A DNA stretch of 64,000 nt from Salminus brasiliensis (GCF_030463535.1 NC_132892.1:34111109-34175108), one strand, 5' to 3'. Shown: positions 34,892 through 54,975, counted from the stretch's first letter. Numbers and translations are program-made. Notes: a model not told the origin generated them from the letters alone.

Positions 34892-36500
34892 TGCTGTAAG
34901 GGCTGGCTCCAGGACTAGGCCATTTCCGTCCACCAAAAAGAGCCAGCGGGTGCCATTCAAGCCCAAAGTCCAACACCTGGGCAAAGGGCTTTATAAGGGG
35001 AGAGACCCAGACACACATTGCTGTGTCACTGTCTCTAGTTTGGGCCACAAAGATAACAGCCAGTAAGGATTGTTTTTGTGCTCCTCTCAGCTTTTACTTT
35101 TCTTGAAACTTGAGCCTGTTCCTCCAAAGCTTTCTATATATATATATATATTTTTTTTGTTTGTTTGTTTTTTTCTCTGGAGGAAAGCAGTATGCTCCCC
35201 TGGTGTTTTTTCCCTTCTTTTTCCAGCCATTTCCCCCTGCCAGTAATGGTGGTTATTTTTTGTTCCTCAAGTTTTGTTGGAGCTTTTGCCGGCACCCACT
35301 TAGTATGGCCACTACTGTAGATAAGCGTTACAGTTCAAATCCTATTTCAGAGTTTTAGTTTTTTTCCCCCCATTTGGCCCAGTCTGCTGAGTCATTATTG
35401 CTTTGCATTTAGGTCCTATTAAGCATAGTGCTTACCTAGTGAGGAGGTGGTGTTGTGACTCAGGGCTTTAATCACTGAGCCAGAGCCTTAGATAAAAAAA
35501 AGCCATTGATTGAGATAATTAATTATGAGACAACTTTGAGACATTTGTGCCAGGTTGCATCTCTGTAATGAAGGTGCAGTATAGTGACCAAATCTACTGA
35601 AGGTCAGTGGTGGTTTCTCTGCCCTCCTTTAAGTGGAAAGGAGGATCAGGCAGGGCTGCTAATTATCGAGAATAGAGTATGCCTTAAAGTTTAAGCCCAT
35701 GCCTTTCTGTTTTAGAATGGAACTTGGTGGTCCTAATAGCAGAATATATGGATGTCAAGATTTTAACAAACATCATCCTGTTACAGTGTGGTGTGGGGTC
35801 TGGACTCAAGTGCAGTTCATTTATTTATTTAAATGATACTACCCTTTTTTGGGGGTGTTATTTTATGGTGCATGTAACAGATGGGGTTTTAAAAGAATGT
35901 TCAATTGAATGTTTTAAGCGTTGTGGCGAGACTCAAACTCCCAATCTTGGAAATGGGAGCCCAGTGTGTTTCTACTGCACCACCACAGCTGTGAAGTAGT
36001 AGTGTAAAAACTGTTTAAAAATTATATAGAAAAAAGGGTGGGAAAACAAACAAAGGAAACACCAGGAGTGGTATGTATTCAAACAAAGGACAATCGAAAC
36101 CCTTTTTCAACTCAAACTGTTTTCTTTTTCTAGTTTTCCTTTTTGCCACTGATTACAGCAAACTCTTTCTTTTCAGCTGTTCACAACTTAAACTCTTTCT
36201 TTCTAACTTTAGCTTTTCTTCACTGTTTACAACTTAGAACCACTTTTACCATTCACTCCTCTACAAAGGTGTGACATGGAATTGTGTTTGGCTGGGTGTA
36301 TTTATACCGTGCCACACAGGTGGGTCTGGTCAGCGTTGATTACCACTTGGGCTTCTGGGGCTTGGAGTTCTTTGCTCCATCTCAACCAGCTTTCCGACTG
36401 TGCTGGCCAGGCCCCCTGCTGGTGGCTGACTGTACATGCTGCCTGCTTACACATCCAGGCAGGAGTTTAGAGTAATTTCTTCAGCAAAGGTGAACTAGGC
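34892..36500. mobile_element. LTR-like/retroelement-derived spacer between E and F
   Basis: Starts TGCTGTAAGGGCTGGCTCC. CACCTGGGCAAAGGGCTTTA resembles a promoter segment with a TATA-like TTTATAAGG. A tRNA-like antisense segment occurs near 35920-35990. The start resembles that of the LTR-like block at 48335. No intact retroelement gene is seen. It also holds a CTCF-like motif at 36411-36422. Confidence 0.35.
36411..36422 (-). promoter_or_regulatory. CTCF-like motif between genes E and F
   Basis: CCACCAGCAGGGGGCC on the minus strand contains a 12 of 13 match to the CTCF core. Confidence 0.4.
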
Positions 36501-36857
36501 ATAAAGCATGGGGCTACCTGTGGGGGATTGGATATTAGAGAAAAACAACATTGCCAAGAGGCTAAATTGGTCCTGCAGGTGCTTATGAAATACATTAATC
36601 AATAATCAGCAATAATACAAACACTTATGTATGGGTGTAAAGAGAGGTTTAATATGAAAATAGTAGTTGTACAGCAATTATATGTATTACAATATAACAC
36701 ACCAGTGGAGCTGTGTTGAACATCTCCAAACCAGGACTTCTTAAACTTAAGGATTTAAACAGCCAAAGCTAATGTTTTAGTCTTAGGGAGTAATGTCTGA
36801 TTGGCTGAAAGCAGCTATTGTGTTTCAGATCTAGTTTGATTAACTTATGGTTGTGGA

Positions 36858-44002
<7,145 letters not shown>

Positions 44003-44150
44003 CCTGAACTGAACTTCAGCTTAACTACTGTTCACACAAACTCCACTCCAGTGTGCTTATCAGTGATGTCAGTGAGCTTTAATCCTGTTTATGGTGAATT
44101 CTGCTGGTCTTTATGTGTCGTCCTCTGTGTGTATGTCTGTTCTACTGTCT

Positions 44151-44220
44151 GATTTTGTTGGTTCCTGTTTCTTAAGAAGATACCATAGTTGCTAAATGTA
44201 CAGCTCCTTCCATTAGCATC
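44151..44220 (-). promoter_or_regulatory. 5' flank block of gene F
   Basis: GGTTCCTGTTTCTTAAGAAG followed by CAGCTCCTTCC; the left GGAA core is intact and the right core is mutated to AAGAAG. Confidence 0.48.
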
Positions 44221-44469
44221 ACTGACCACATACCAAATAAAACATACAGGAATTTGATGTGATCATTCTCATGATGTAACATTTACTGACAGAACATTTT
44301 TAAAAACTATTTGTGCAACATTCATTCATATCTAATCAGCCAGCCATGTGGCACACTTTAAACTTTAAAAATGTAAAACCATTGGACTGTACACTCTAAA
44401 AAGGTTCAATATAGTTTATTTAACAGTTGAATACCATACATTTGGTCATGCAGATTTCTTTTCCACATT

Positions 44470-44930
44470 CAGGGAATTTGATCCTTCCTCTCTAGAGAGG
44501 CCACCCAGGTGCTTGTCCCTTGTTACTTCAAGACCTGATTACTGCAACTCCCTTCTGGCTGGTCTCCCTTTGTGCACCATTAGGCCCATTCAATTGATCC
44601 AGAATGCTCCAAAACTTCACCCATGTTCAGCTCCGCTGCTACGTTCTCTTCACTGGCTTTCTGTAGCTGCTGCCCGCATCAGATTCAAAAATGGACCAGC
44701 CCCTCCATACTTCATGGCAATGGTCAAAAGCCAATCAGTATCAAGAGCATTTTAAGCTTCAAGTACAGCTTGGCTTGAACTGGGTAGTCCTTAATCCTTA
44801 ATCCCTTTGTTCTGGTACTAAAGTGGTGGAAAGAACTTCCTCTGGATGTCCGAATGTCTTCAAACACTGACTGAAGACTCAGCTCAGCTCAGCTAATGTG
44901 CTTACTCCAGTCTTTTCCCCACACCTAAAT
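44470..44930 (+). mobile_element. L2/Rex-type non-LTR retrotransposon fragment
   Basis: Encodes SRPDYCNSLLAGLPLCTI, RPIQLIQNAPKL, then PLLRSLHWLSVAAARIRFK and NGPAPPYF. This is the conserved C-terminal end of reverse transcriptase proteins of fish L2/Rex-like LINEs. Frameshifted and 5'-truncated. Confidence 0.75.
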
Positions 44931-46081
44931 GCACATACCAGCTGAGAGTCACTTCTGGACTAACTGGGACTCTATATAAGCCTCTGTGTCTGTACTGTTC
45001 TTTGTAAAGTTCCTTTGGTTGCAATACCAAGTTCTTAACCTTGCGTGTATTAGTGGGTTACCTGTATTTTACTTTGTGCTCTTGCTTTCTGTTTTTCCAT
45101 TTGTTTGTTTGTTGAAGCTAGCTGGTTTCTAGGCTGGAGATGTGGCAAAAAACTACAAGCTAACACTAGGGTAACCAGACATTACAATAGGGCTAACTAA
45201 GCACAAATTCATTAGCTAGCTATCTGCACATTGTTTTTTCATGCATGCATCCTCCATAAAACAACCAGCTTGGTCATACTTTTATCCTAGCCAGGTCAGG
45301 CTGGTCATGCTGGTAGACCAGCTACACTATTTAAACTGAATGTACATGGTTAAGAGCTAAGCTGGTCTACCAGCTTAACCACGTTTGTAACAACTAAATA
45401 CCTAGTGTTGCAAGGTGGTTTCTATATTGTTGCTAGGTAGTTTCTATGGTGTAGTTAGGTGCTTCATAGAATGTTCCTAAAGACTTGTAGTAGTGTTGCA
45501 AAAAGGTTGCTATGGTATCCCAGGTGGTTGGTATGGTGTTGCTAAAGAGTAGCTGTAGTTTCTATGGTGCTGTTATGTGGTTTATATGATGTTGCTTAAG
45601 GCTTGCTGTAGTGGTTTTGATGATGTTGCAAAGTGGTTGCTTTGGTGTTGCCCGGTGGTTGCTATGTTGTTGCCAAGAAATTGATATATAAGATGCTATA
45701 GTGTTGCTAGGTGATTGCTATGTTAACTTAGAGAAACATATCTTTATTCTTTATTTACTTTATTCACCCAATTTGAAAATAAACAGCATGGAAAAAGTTT
45801 GTTCCTGTTATACACTCAACATGCCTCAGAGTTCATAAATACTTTTTTAGACCTCTGTAAAACAAAAATATCAGTATGTTTCATTCTGAGGCAAAATAAC
45901 AGGGTGGTAAACAAACATCTTTAATGGCATATAATCTTTTTTTAAACTCAACCAAAGTCACACACTTAAGCAGTAACTAAAATACTCAATAAATTACCTT
46001 TCTGGCATCCTTAAGACTATTACTGGTATAATTAACAGTAAGCTGATGACCTACAGTTAGATAGTTCAGAGCTGATTAAAG
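44930..46081. other. spacer and probable 3' UTR of gene G
   Basis: LINE debris is followed by repeats related to CCAGCTTGGTCATGCTGGT near 45260-45390, the GTTGCTA minisatellite, and then about 350 bp without recognisable features next to the G stop codon. Confidence 0.4.
45400..45720. repeat. GTTGCTA minisatellite downstream of gene G
   Basis: Degenerate tandem units of about 20-25 bp around TGGTTGCTATGGTGTTGCTA. Confidence 0.7.
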
Positions 46082-46399
46082 CTACTCCAGTCCTGTGTGG
46101 TGTTTGATGATGGCGTACTCAGTATCAGGTTCCTCCTTACTGATGTTGATGTTGACATCAGAGGGAGAATCTGGGTTCTTCTGGAAACTGACAGTGGAGT
46201 AAGTGAGGTCTTGGTCTTTGGGTGGTTGAACAGTGGAGTGGAGAGTTTTATCAGAGCTGTTAGCAGGTGAGGAAGCATCTGCAGAGGCATTCTCAGGTCT
46301 GGTGGCTTTTATCTCTTCATAGTCACTGACCACAGCAGGAACCTAAGAGTAGACAAGCATGATAAGCTCAACCAATAAAACAGTATAAACAACCAACCA

Positions 46400-46438
<39 letters not shown>

Positions 46439-48566
46439 ACTAACCTCTTTAATGCCACTGCGGTCTGTTATGGCTGCAGGAGTGGAGCCTGTAAGGGTAC
46501 AGAATGAATAATGATCAGGATCAGAGATACAGTATGAGTGAGTTCAGGTTTAGTGATGCTAAGTGCTTGATAGGTGGTTGCTCACTGTTTACTATGGTGT
46601 TGCTAAGTGATTTCCATGGTAAAATGGGTGTTATGATGTTGCTAAATAGTTTTTATAGTGTTTACCAGTGGTTGCTATTGTGTTGCTAGGTTGTTGCTAT
46701 AGTTTTCCTAGGCAGGTGCTAATCAGTTGCTAGGTGGTTGCTGTATTGATGATATGTGGTTGCTATGGTATCCCAGGTGTTTGTTATGGTGTTGCTAAAT
46801 AGTTGCTATAGTGTTGCTAGGTGGTTGCTATGCCTTTGCTGGGTGGTTGCAATTGAGTTGCTAGGTTGTTGCCATTGTATTGCTAGGCAGATGCTAAGCA
46901 GCTGCTTGGTGGTTGCTGTAGTGATTATAGATGGTTACTATGGTGCTACTAGGTGGTGTTGCTAAATAGTTGCTATACTGTTGCTAGGTGGGTGCTATGA
47001 CCTTGCTGGATGGTTACTAAGTAAATTCTATGGTGTTTTTGGTGGTTTCTATGGTGTTTCTAGATTGATGCTAAGAAGTTGCTGGATGATTGCTGTAGTG
47101 ATGATAGGTGGTTGCTATGGTGTTGCTAGGTGGATGCTATTTCAAGTGGTTGATAAGTGGTTGCAAAATAGTTTTTATAGTGTTACTGGGTGGCTTCCAT
47201 GGTACACCTGGATGCTAAAATGCTTGCTTAGACATTTTAGGTAATTGCTAAGGATATTCAGATGGTTGCTATGACAGTTGCTATGGGATTTCAGGTGGTT
47301 AAAATGTTGTTGTTAAGTGGTTGCTAAGTGGATGCTGTAGTGTTGATTGGTCATGGCCATGGCATTGCTAGGTGGTTGCCATTGCTAGGTGGTCTTTTAG
47401 GTGGTTGACCTTTAAGGTGTTAAAGGTGGTTGCTAGGCCATTTTTGTGGTATCCAATATGTGGCATCCATAAATCTTTGCACCACATTCATTCCTATGGG
47501 GAAACATTGCACAGAAATCCATTGCTATGTTGAAACTACGTCTGATCAAAAAGCTGTTTGCATGCCCGAATTGCACCAATCAGACCAAACAAAAAACCCG
47601 CCCATACGCTGGCCCAAACTAGTATAAGGGCTTGGTTTACTAAGTTTTAGTGTATCCCAGCTGACCAGCACATAACAAGCTCCTGAACATGGCCTGACAG
47701 CAAGTGTAGTCTACGTGTAACTGTGTTTGTGTATCCAGGTGCAGATTACCTCGTCTCTTCCTGAACATCACCATAAAAAAGACCAGTGCTGCAATCAGCA
47801 GAAGAACCACGCAGACGCTCACAATAATGGCAGCAGAATAATCTCGAGCTGAGAGACCAGGAAACATTGAAGAACAACAATTTGACCAACAGCCACAAAC
47901 ATCTGCCCTGTTACTCTGCTGAGAATCTGGTTAAGATGGTTAACCAGTTTAGTTCTTGACCTGCATACAAGGACATCCAGTAGTCATTTGAGTTTGAAAG
48001 TACCAGGACCAGCTTGTCCTGGCTAGGCAAAAAATATGGCCAAGCTGGTTGACCACCTTGACCAGCAGTAGTACCTGCTTGGTCAAATTCACTTGATGAC
48101 CACCTTGGTTAAGTTAATCATGCTGAAAAACCAACAAATTCATCAAACTTTGAAAAATGAAAAATGAAAACACCATGACCATCTAAAACCAACTAGCAGA
48201 AAAAGACAGATATTTTGAGTTTTAGGTCTGTAAATAATGTATGTATTTAATAGTTAAAACGTCTTCCAGCACAGTGTTCACTAAAGATACACTGTAAGAC
48301 AACTTAATTTTATGGAAAATATAAAGTAGTTGTTGTAGGGGGTGGCTCTAGGGCAAGGCCTCCTCCTGCCACCAGGGGGAGGCCCCGAGTCACCCCAGCT
48401 GGTGATTGAGCCCAATTCCCTACACCTGGGCAGTAGGCTATATAGGCACACAGATCCAGTTGCCCCACTGCTGGATCTTTTGACTCTGGTGGTGTGTGTG
48501 TCTGTGTGCCTGTGTAGGTCTCGAGTGGAAGGCTGAGTGTGTGTCACTCCCCTCCATGTGTCTCTC

Positions 48567-48626
<60 letters not shown>

Positions 48627-49246
48627 ACACATACACTAGTTTTACAGAGGAAGGCAGGAGTGTCTGCCTTCCCTGTAACTTCTCAGTTTTCTGGTTTCTT
48701 TTGGGAGATCCTTTTTGCCCATAGTTGTATTTCCCTCTAGAGTTAAAGAGGTAGCCAGCTCTCCCCTGGCGTCCTTTGTTTGTTTGTTTCCCGTAAGACG
48801 CGACGTCTCCTTGTTTATTAAACCCACCCCTGTTTAAGTTTCATTTGTTGGCCGTTTTCAAAAAGCATCAGTCTCGCGATGCGGCGGCCTGGGTTCGAGT
48901 CCCGAGTGGCTTTATTTATCATTTCCGTTTTACCTGCTCTAAGATTAAAAGACTTTGTACTTGGTCACGCGATGGTGGTAGCTCACTCAGTAGCGCGCCG
49001 GTCCGTCAACACGGCGGCCTGTGTTCAAACCCCGCTGTAAGTGAGCACCACAATACAGTTGTCTTTAGTTATATACAAAATCTTGTAAAATTATAGAAAT
49101 TCTTTAAATCAGCCAACCAACTGTTACTTTAAGTATTATGCCAATAATTACTAATGCATTTATTATGCTTTTACAGAAGAAATAACACATTATCTATGCT
49201 GTACTTTTTCTACTTTCTTAAATTACAGTCACATATAGATAAAATT

Positions 49247-49306
<60 letters not shown>

Positions 49307-50748
49307 AAACATGGAAATAATAACAAAGGTTTATTGTTTTCACTTTGTAATTTTAGTTTAAATTTAATTAATGGTTAAATGACTGGCTGCCAAACAAAAA
49401 AATTAACATTCCAGTCAAATATCCTCACTAAAATTAAATGGAAAACTGTTTTCTGAATTATTACAATTGGACACCTTCAAAAAAGTGACAACACTGAAGG
49501 ATCTGCAGCAAAATATGCATATTTCCCTATATCTCCTCCTCTTTTTACATACAGGGTGTGTCCTCTAGTCGCTCCCACTTTCAGTATGTTGTCGTTTCCC
49601 CTGGGCTACCTTTACTTAAGTGTTAAGTTTCATGTAATCAACTGGTTCTGTAGTTAACCAGAAAGGAAAAGTCAATTAAATGTCTGAGGGCTGGAGACTA
49701 ACAGATGATGGAAGCATTTTGGGGTCAAAACAGTGGTGTTTCAGTGCAAAGAAACTATTTGGAAGGTTTGCCAGAACAACAATTAAACTGCAGTAGAAGT
49801 TACTGGAGCTTACCAGTAACCTGTAGATGAATCTTGGTGAACAAGGTTTTATAATTTGAGGCACGGTCTTCCCCCGCCACTCCACAGGTATAAACTCCTC
49901 CATCCTTTTCTCTTATATCACTGATCCTCACACTGACAACTTTAGAGCTTCTGTCGTCAGAGATGGAGAACCTGTCTTTCTGAGACTCTGAGGTACGGAT
50001 CACTTCTGTATAATTTTGATCTATTTCTTTGAAGAAGAACCTGGTCTTGTTCTGAAACTTCTCTGGATAGGAACAGCTGATGGTGACGGTCTCTCCCAGA
50101 TAACCAGTCACAGTCTTTGGTCCCAAACAGCATGGATCTGTCAATCAGTCACAATTATCTTTTCCAATAATTCTAGGTGAAGTATCTGAAGGAGCTTGCA
50201 GAACATCAGCACCTACAAAAAAGCAGCTTTATAGATTTTTATACAGAATTAGTAGAAATTTCTCACCTGTTTTCACTTCCAGCTTGAAATTATGGTTAGT
50301 GTCTCCAGTCTCTCCACACTGATATAATCCAGCATCCTTTAAACTCAGGTCTCTGTAGATCACTGTAAGGTATCCAGAAGAGTCAAATAGAGAAACTTTG
50401 CCTTTATGATCCCATGTGGTCTGTGATCGATCAGGGTTCAGATAGACATCCTGTTGTGTTGAGACCTTACGGAAATACCCATTGTATCCTCTGGTCTTAC
50501 TTAATGTGCAGTAGATCATGACACTGCCTCCTGTGTAGCCACTCACTTCAAAGCATCCCACAAGACCTGCCAATCAAAGTGAAGATTCTCCTTCATTAAA
50601 TTATCTCCAGACTCACTCCCACAGTTCAGAAAATATGCAGCACACATAATAACTACTTCTTAAACACATAAAATCTGATTATTGGGTTTGAAGTGTAGAA
50701 TAACAGACCTGAGATCAGGAGGAAGGTGAAGATGAGGAGGATCTTCAT
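46082..50748 (-). CDS. pIgR-like/CD300-like receptor, gene G, ITIM plus ITSM-like tail
   Basis: Complete model of 353 aa. Exons: 50709-50748 signal peptide (MKILLIFTFLLISG), 50267-50566 D1, 49814-50137 D2, 47750-47842 transmembrane, 46445-46488, 46082-46342 tail. No stalk exon; D2 joins the membrane exon in phase. D1 has a canonical strand B (MIYCTL) and LYQCGE, but the second cysteine pair is missing on both sides (YFRK...QDVY where H has YFCK...QCVY). D2 is canonical (TISCSYPEKF, VYTCGV). The helix AAIIVSVCVVLLLIAALVFF is uncharged and is followed by FRKRRG. The tail carries VSDYEEI, LTYSTV (ITIM pattern) and TEYAII (TxYxxI, ITSM pattern, as in SLAM and Siglec tails). The intron between 46488 and 47750 is filled with a GTTGCTA-type minisatellite. 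Closest relative here is H. Confidence 0.87.
46555..47455. repeat. GTTGCTA minisatellite in gene G intron
   Basis: About 900 bp of degenerate TGGTTGCTATGGTGTTGCTA-type units between the small cytoplasmic and membrane exons. It accounts for the open frames on the plus strand here. Confidence 0.75.
48335..48860 (+). mobile_element. LTR-like block in the D2-to-membrane intron of gene G
   Basis: Opens TGTTGTAGGGGGTGGCTC. It has CACCTGGGCAGTAGGCTATA followed by TAGG as a TATA-like promoter, a (GT)27 tract, and ATTAAACCCACCCC as a polyA-like signal. This layout suggests a solo LTR; exact ends and target duplication were not resolved. Confidence 0.4.
48569..48622. repeat. (GT)27 microsatellite
   Basis: Perfect GT tract inside the LTR-like block of the gene G intron. 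Confidence 0.9.
48880..49050 (+). repeat. tRNA-like boxes in gene G intron
   Basis: CTGGGTTCGAGTCCCG near 48890 and GGTAGCTCACTCAGTAGCGC then GTGTTCAAACCCCGC at 48975-49036 resemble pol III A and B boxes. It is probably tRNA-derived repeat sequence beside the LTR-like block. Confidence 0.35.
49251..49302. repeat. (TA)26 microsatellite
   Basis: Perfect TA tract in the gene G intron; it explains no gene. Confidence 0.9.
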
Positions 50749-50891
50749 CCTTAACTTCAGCTTCACTGATGATCACACAATCTCCACTCCACTATCTTTA
50801 TATTCTGTATAAATTATGTTTTTGTCTTTAAAGTTAAACTTTACTCTTCTTTGTATTAAGTTGTCTTTACAGTGTGAGAATCTCCGTCTTC

Positions 50892-50960
50892 TGGTTTGGT
50901 TGGTTCCTGTTTTACAGGAAGAGTCAGAGTTGCTCAACTTCACTTCTCCTCCCACCAGCA
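50892..50960 (-). promoter_or_regulatory. 5' flank block of gene G with inverted GGAA repeat
   Basis: TTCCTGTTTTACAGGAA retains both halves of the inverted repeat. GGTTTGGTTGG lies on the left and CTTCTCCTCCC on the right. About 145-210 bp upstream of the start. Confidence 0.55.
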
Positions 50961-51128
50961 TCACTGACAACAAGCCAAAACTTTTATTTTTATTTGCTGA
51001 AATTGTTGAAGGAATTGAATTGTTCTGTAGAGATAGAGGTAGTGTAAAGTTATAGGAACATGCAGAGCAAATTTAGAGTGGACCACAAGTTACAGCCCTT
51101 TATTCCCTTTAATGTGCATTTATTATGA

Positions 51129-51129
<1 letters not shown>

Positions 51130-51172
<43 letters not shown>
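51130..51172. repeat. (TAT)14 microsatellite
   Basis: Perfect trinucleotide tract in the spacer upstream of gene G; the poly-Tyr frame through it is an artefact. Confidence 0.9.
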
Positions 51173-51419
51173 GGGGTTTTTTTAGTACTTGTGCACATGT
51201 TGTTTAATGGGAACTGGATGGCTCTCGCAACAATAATTTACTCCTCCAGGCCTCAACAGCTGCATATAGCTAGCTTATGTGCTTTGGCAAGTCTTCCTTC
51301 AAGCTCCACCCCTCTCCTGAGGCTCACACCTGGACTCTTTAGGACGCCTTGTTTTAAGCCTTGTTTGTTATACGGGGTTAGCCGTTCAGTGCTCAGACCA
51401 TACGCCGCACACTACATCA

Positions 51420-52275
51420 GATTGGTCTGCATGGCTGTCACCCCAGAAGGAAGCCTCTTCTGAAGTCTGTACACAAGAAAGCCCGCAAACAGTTTGCTGA
51501 AGACATGTCAACAAAGGACATGGATTACTGGAACAATGGCCTATGGTCTGATGAGACCAAGATTAATTTGTTTGGTACAGATGGTCTCAAGCATGTGTGG
51601 TGGCAATTAGATGAGGAGCACACAGATAAGTCTGTCGATGCTGTGTTGGGGAGTTGCATTTCATTGAGGGACACATGAACTCCAATATGTACTGTGAAAT
51701 ACTAAAGCAGAGCATGATCCCCTCCCTCCGGAAACTGGGTTGCAGGGCAGTGTTCCAGCATGATAATGACCCCAAACACACATCTAAGACGACCACTGTT
51801 TTATTAAAGAGGCTGAGGGTAAAGGTGATGGACTGGCCAAGCATGTCTCCAGACCTAAATCCAATAGAACATCTTTGGGGCATCCTAAAGAGGAAGGTGG
51901 AGGAGTGCAAAGTCTTGAATATCCACCAGCTCCTTGATGTCGTCATGGAGGAGTGGAAAAGCATTCCAGTGGCAACCTCTGAAGCTCTGGTAAACTCCAT
52001 GCCCAGAAGAGTTAAGGCAGTTCTGGAAAATAATGGTGGCCACACCAAATCTTGACACTTAAGGAACTTTCACTAAGTGGTGCACTCACTCTTGTTGCCG
52101 GTGGTTTAGGTATTAATGGCTGAAGGAAGAATAAATTTACACTGTAATATAAGCTGCACACAGAATACTTATCATTATGTCAAAGTGTCAATTTGTCAGT
52201 GTTGTAACATGAAAAGATATACTTAAATATTTGCAGGAATGTGAGGGGTGTACTCACTTTTGTGACACACTGTAA
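51420..52275 (+). mobile_element. Tc1-like transposase fragment (family 1)
   Basis: The reading frame 51654-52055 retains the C-terminal catalytic half: QHDNDPKHTSK, then DWPSMSPDLNPIEHLWGILK. The part before it (from about 51420) is frameshifted. It ends with GGGTGTACTCACTTTTGTGA at 52249-52265, a typical Tc1 terminal sequence. The 5' end is lost. Confidence 0.8.
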
Positions 52276-52649
52276 ATAGAGTTTATATTTAGATCAGGTT
52301 TAGGCGTAGATAAGTGTAATAAAATTACATTTATATGGTTTTGTAGTTTTTGCTTGGCTACAATAATACTGGATCGACGAGTCGACTCTCTGTGGTGAGG
52401 CATCACCTATACTTATTTCTTGATCAGTGGAGGTCAAGTTCCTCTGAATGCAATAATACCAAGTAACCCAATGTTGATACCAAGATACCAAGTTGGCCAA
52501 TGTGAATGTTTTCACTGCGAGATCAGAATGATTTGCTTTGTATGACCTTTGTTTTCCATTATAAAATAAAAAGTTTTGTTAGCCAATTGTTTCTTTATTT
52601 TATCACACAGTAAGATAGACCTATTGTCCTAATATGAGGACATTGTTTT

Positions 52650-53575
<926 letters not shown>

Positions 53576-53584
53576 CTTCTGATA

Positions 53585-53988
53585 TTCAGAGTATCAAAAA
53601 AGAGTTTATCCTGCTTTTGTTGGATTAACTGTGTCTACTGTGCAGGGAAGACTGTCTACTAGGTTTTGGAGCATTGTTGTGAGGATTTGAATGCATTCTG
53701 CATCATAAGGGAGTAGTGAAGTCAGAATGTTGGTTGATCACCATCCAAACCTCATTTTCCCCAACTCCCCTAACTTATCCCAAAAGTACTGAATAGGGCA
53801 ACACCACTGCTCCACAGCTCAATGCTAGGGGGCTTTATACCCCTCTACCACGCCAATGCCACGCCTGGCATTGGTGCCAGTAAGTTGAGGGTTATCTGCA
53901 CAAGAGAGTCCTATTCTTTTGACAATGCTTCTTGACAGTTTAGTACTACAGACACTAAATTAGCCATACATATTAGGACATATAGTGT
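53585..53988 (+). mobile_element. MITE M1 copy between G and H
   Basis: GTGAGGATTTGAATGCATTC, GGGGGCTTTATACCCCTCTA and a right end GGACATATAGTGTAA; the left end has decayed. Confidence 0.55.
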
Positions 53989-54129
53989 AAGTTAGAAACC
54001 TTGACAACAACAGGAATAAAAAAATTAATCCTTCTACCACTTATCAATCTGCTCCAACTCTGGTAGAAACATCCACACTCCCAGCAGGTCGGGCCCAGGG
54101 ACAGTAACACTTTTCAGACTTTAGAACCA

Positions 54130-54365
54130 TTGTTGAAGGTGGATGAGGAAGAGCTTCCTCCTGAACTGATCTTTAGCTGTATAGATGTTCAAATCAATAT
54201 TTTAAGATTCTATAAGTCTGCTTTTCAACTCCTTACAGTTACAAATGATGTTTTTCTTCAAATGTGTTGTCCTCTTCTCCGTGGTTTGGTTGGTTCCTCT
54301 TTTTCTGGTAAGACTTCCTCAGAATTACTGCTCCTCCCACCAGCCTTTCTGACCACATATCAAAG
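54130..54365 (-). pseudogene. relic 5' end of a receptor gene
   Basis: GGATGAGGAAGAGCTTCCTC then CTGAACTGAT match the signal exon and 5' UTR of the intact genes, but the start codon CAT has become CCT. The promoter block follows at 54280-54345 (GGTTTGGTTGGTTCCTCTTT, CTGCTCCTCCC). Confidence 0.5.
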
Positions 54366-54676
54366 TACAGTAAAAGGTATTACAAAATATTAAGATTAAG
54401 AAATTTACAGAACTTGTTCACCAGAATGTTGGTTTAGTTTAAAAATCCCCTCAGCCTCTACTTCTCTTGTTGTTTTATTATTAGATCTGATGAATCAGAG
54501 AGACAGTCAATCGGTGTGATGATCTCAAACACACACTGACATTTACATAAATGACCCTTCAAATACCTCACACACAGAATGAACAGGGCAGTGTGTTATT
54601 TTCAGCATTATTATACAGGTTTGCATTTATTTGATTTAGTAGAAACAGCAGGACTATGCATACATACATACATCAT

Positions 54677-54975
54677 GCATTCAAAGCTGCCCACAGGACC
54701 TGCCAATGAAAGGGAAGGTTCTTATATGTCTCGACCATGATAGTTCAACAGTTAGAGCACTGGGTTATTAATGACCAGGTTATGGGTTCAACACCCAGCT
54801 TCAGCAAGCTCTCCAGGTGCTCGGCAATGGTTTAGTGTGTCTTCTGTAAGTTTGCTTCAATCCTGCTGGTTTTTATTTGTCATCCTCTGTGTATGTGTGT
54901 CTTTTTCTGTCTGGTTTGGTTGATTCCTGTTTTCTAGAAAGAGTCAGAGTAGCTAAACATAGAGCTGATGTGTTT
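54677..54975 (-). pseudogene. second relic: Ig D1 exon edge plus promoter block
   Basis: CAAAGCTGCCCACAGGACCT then GCCAATGAAAG at 54683-54715 match the acceptor edge of a D1 exon. At 54840-54970 lies a promoter-like block (CTGGTTTGGTTGATTCCTG, AGAAAGAGTCAGAGTAGCT). The rest of the gene is gone, and a tRNA-like repeat sits between the pieces. Confidence 0.45.

Noticed and set aside
48975-49036. tRNA gene-like A and B boxes, also near 39470 and 54735
   Set aside because: No convincing cloverleaf or acceptor stem could be drawn; the setting is LTR/SINE debris.
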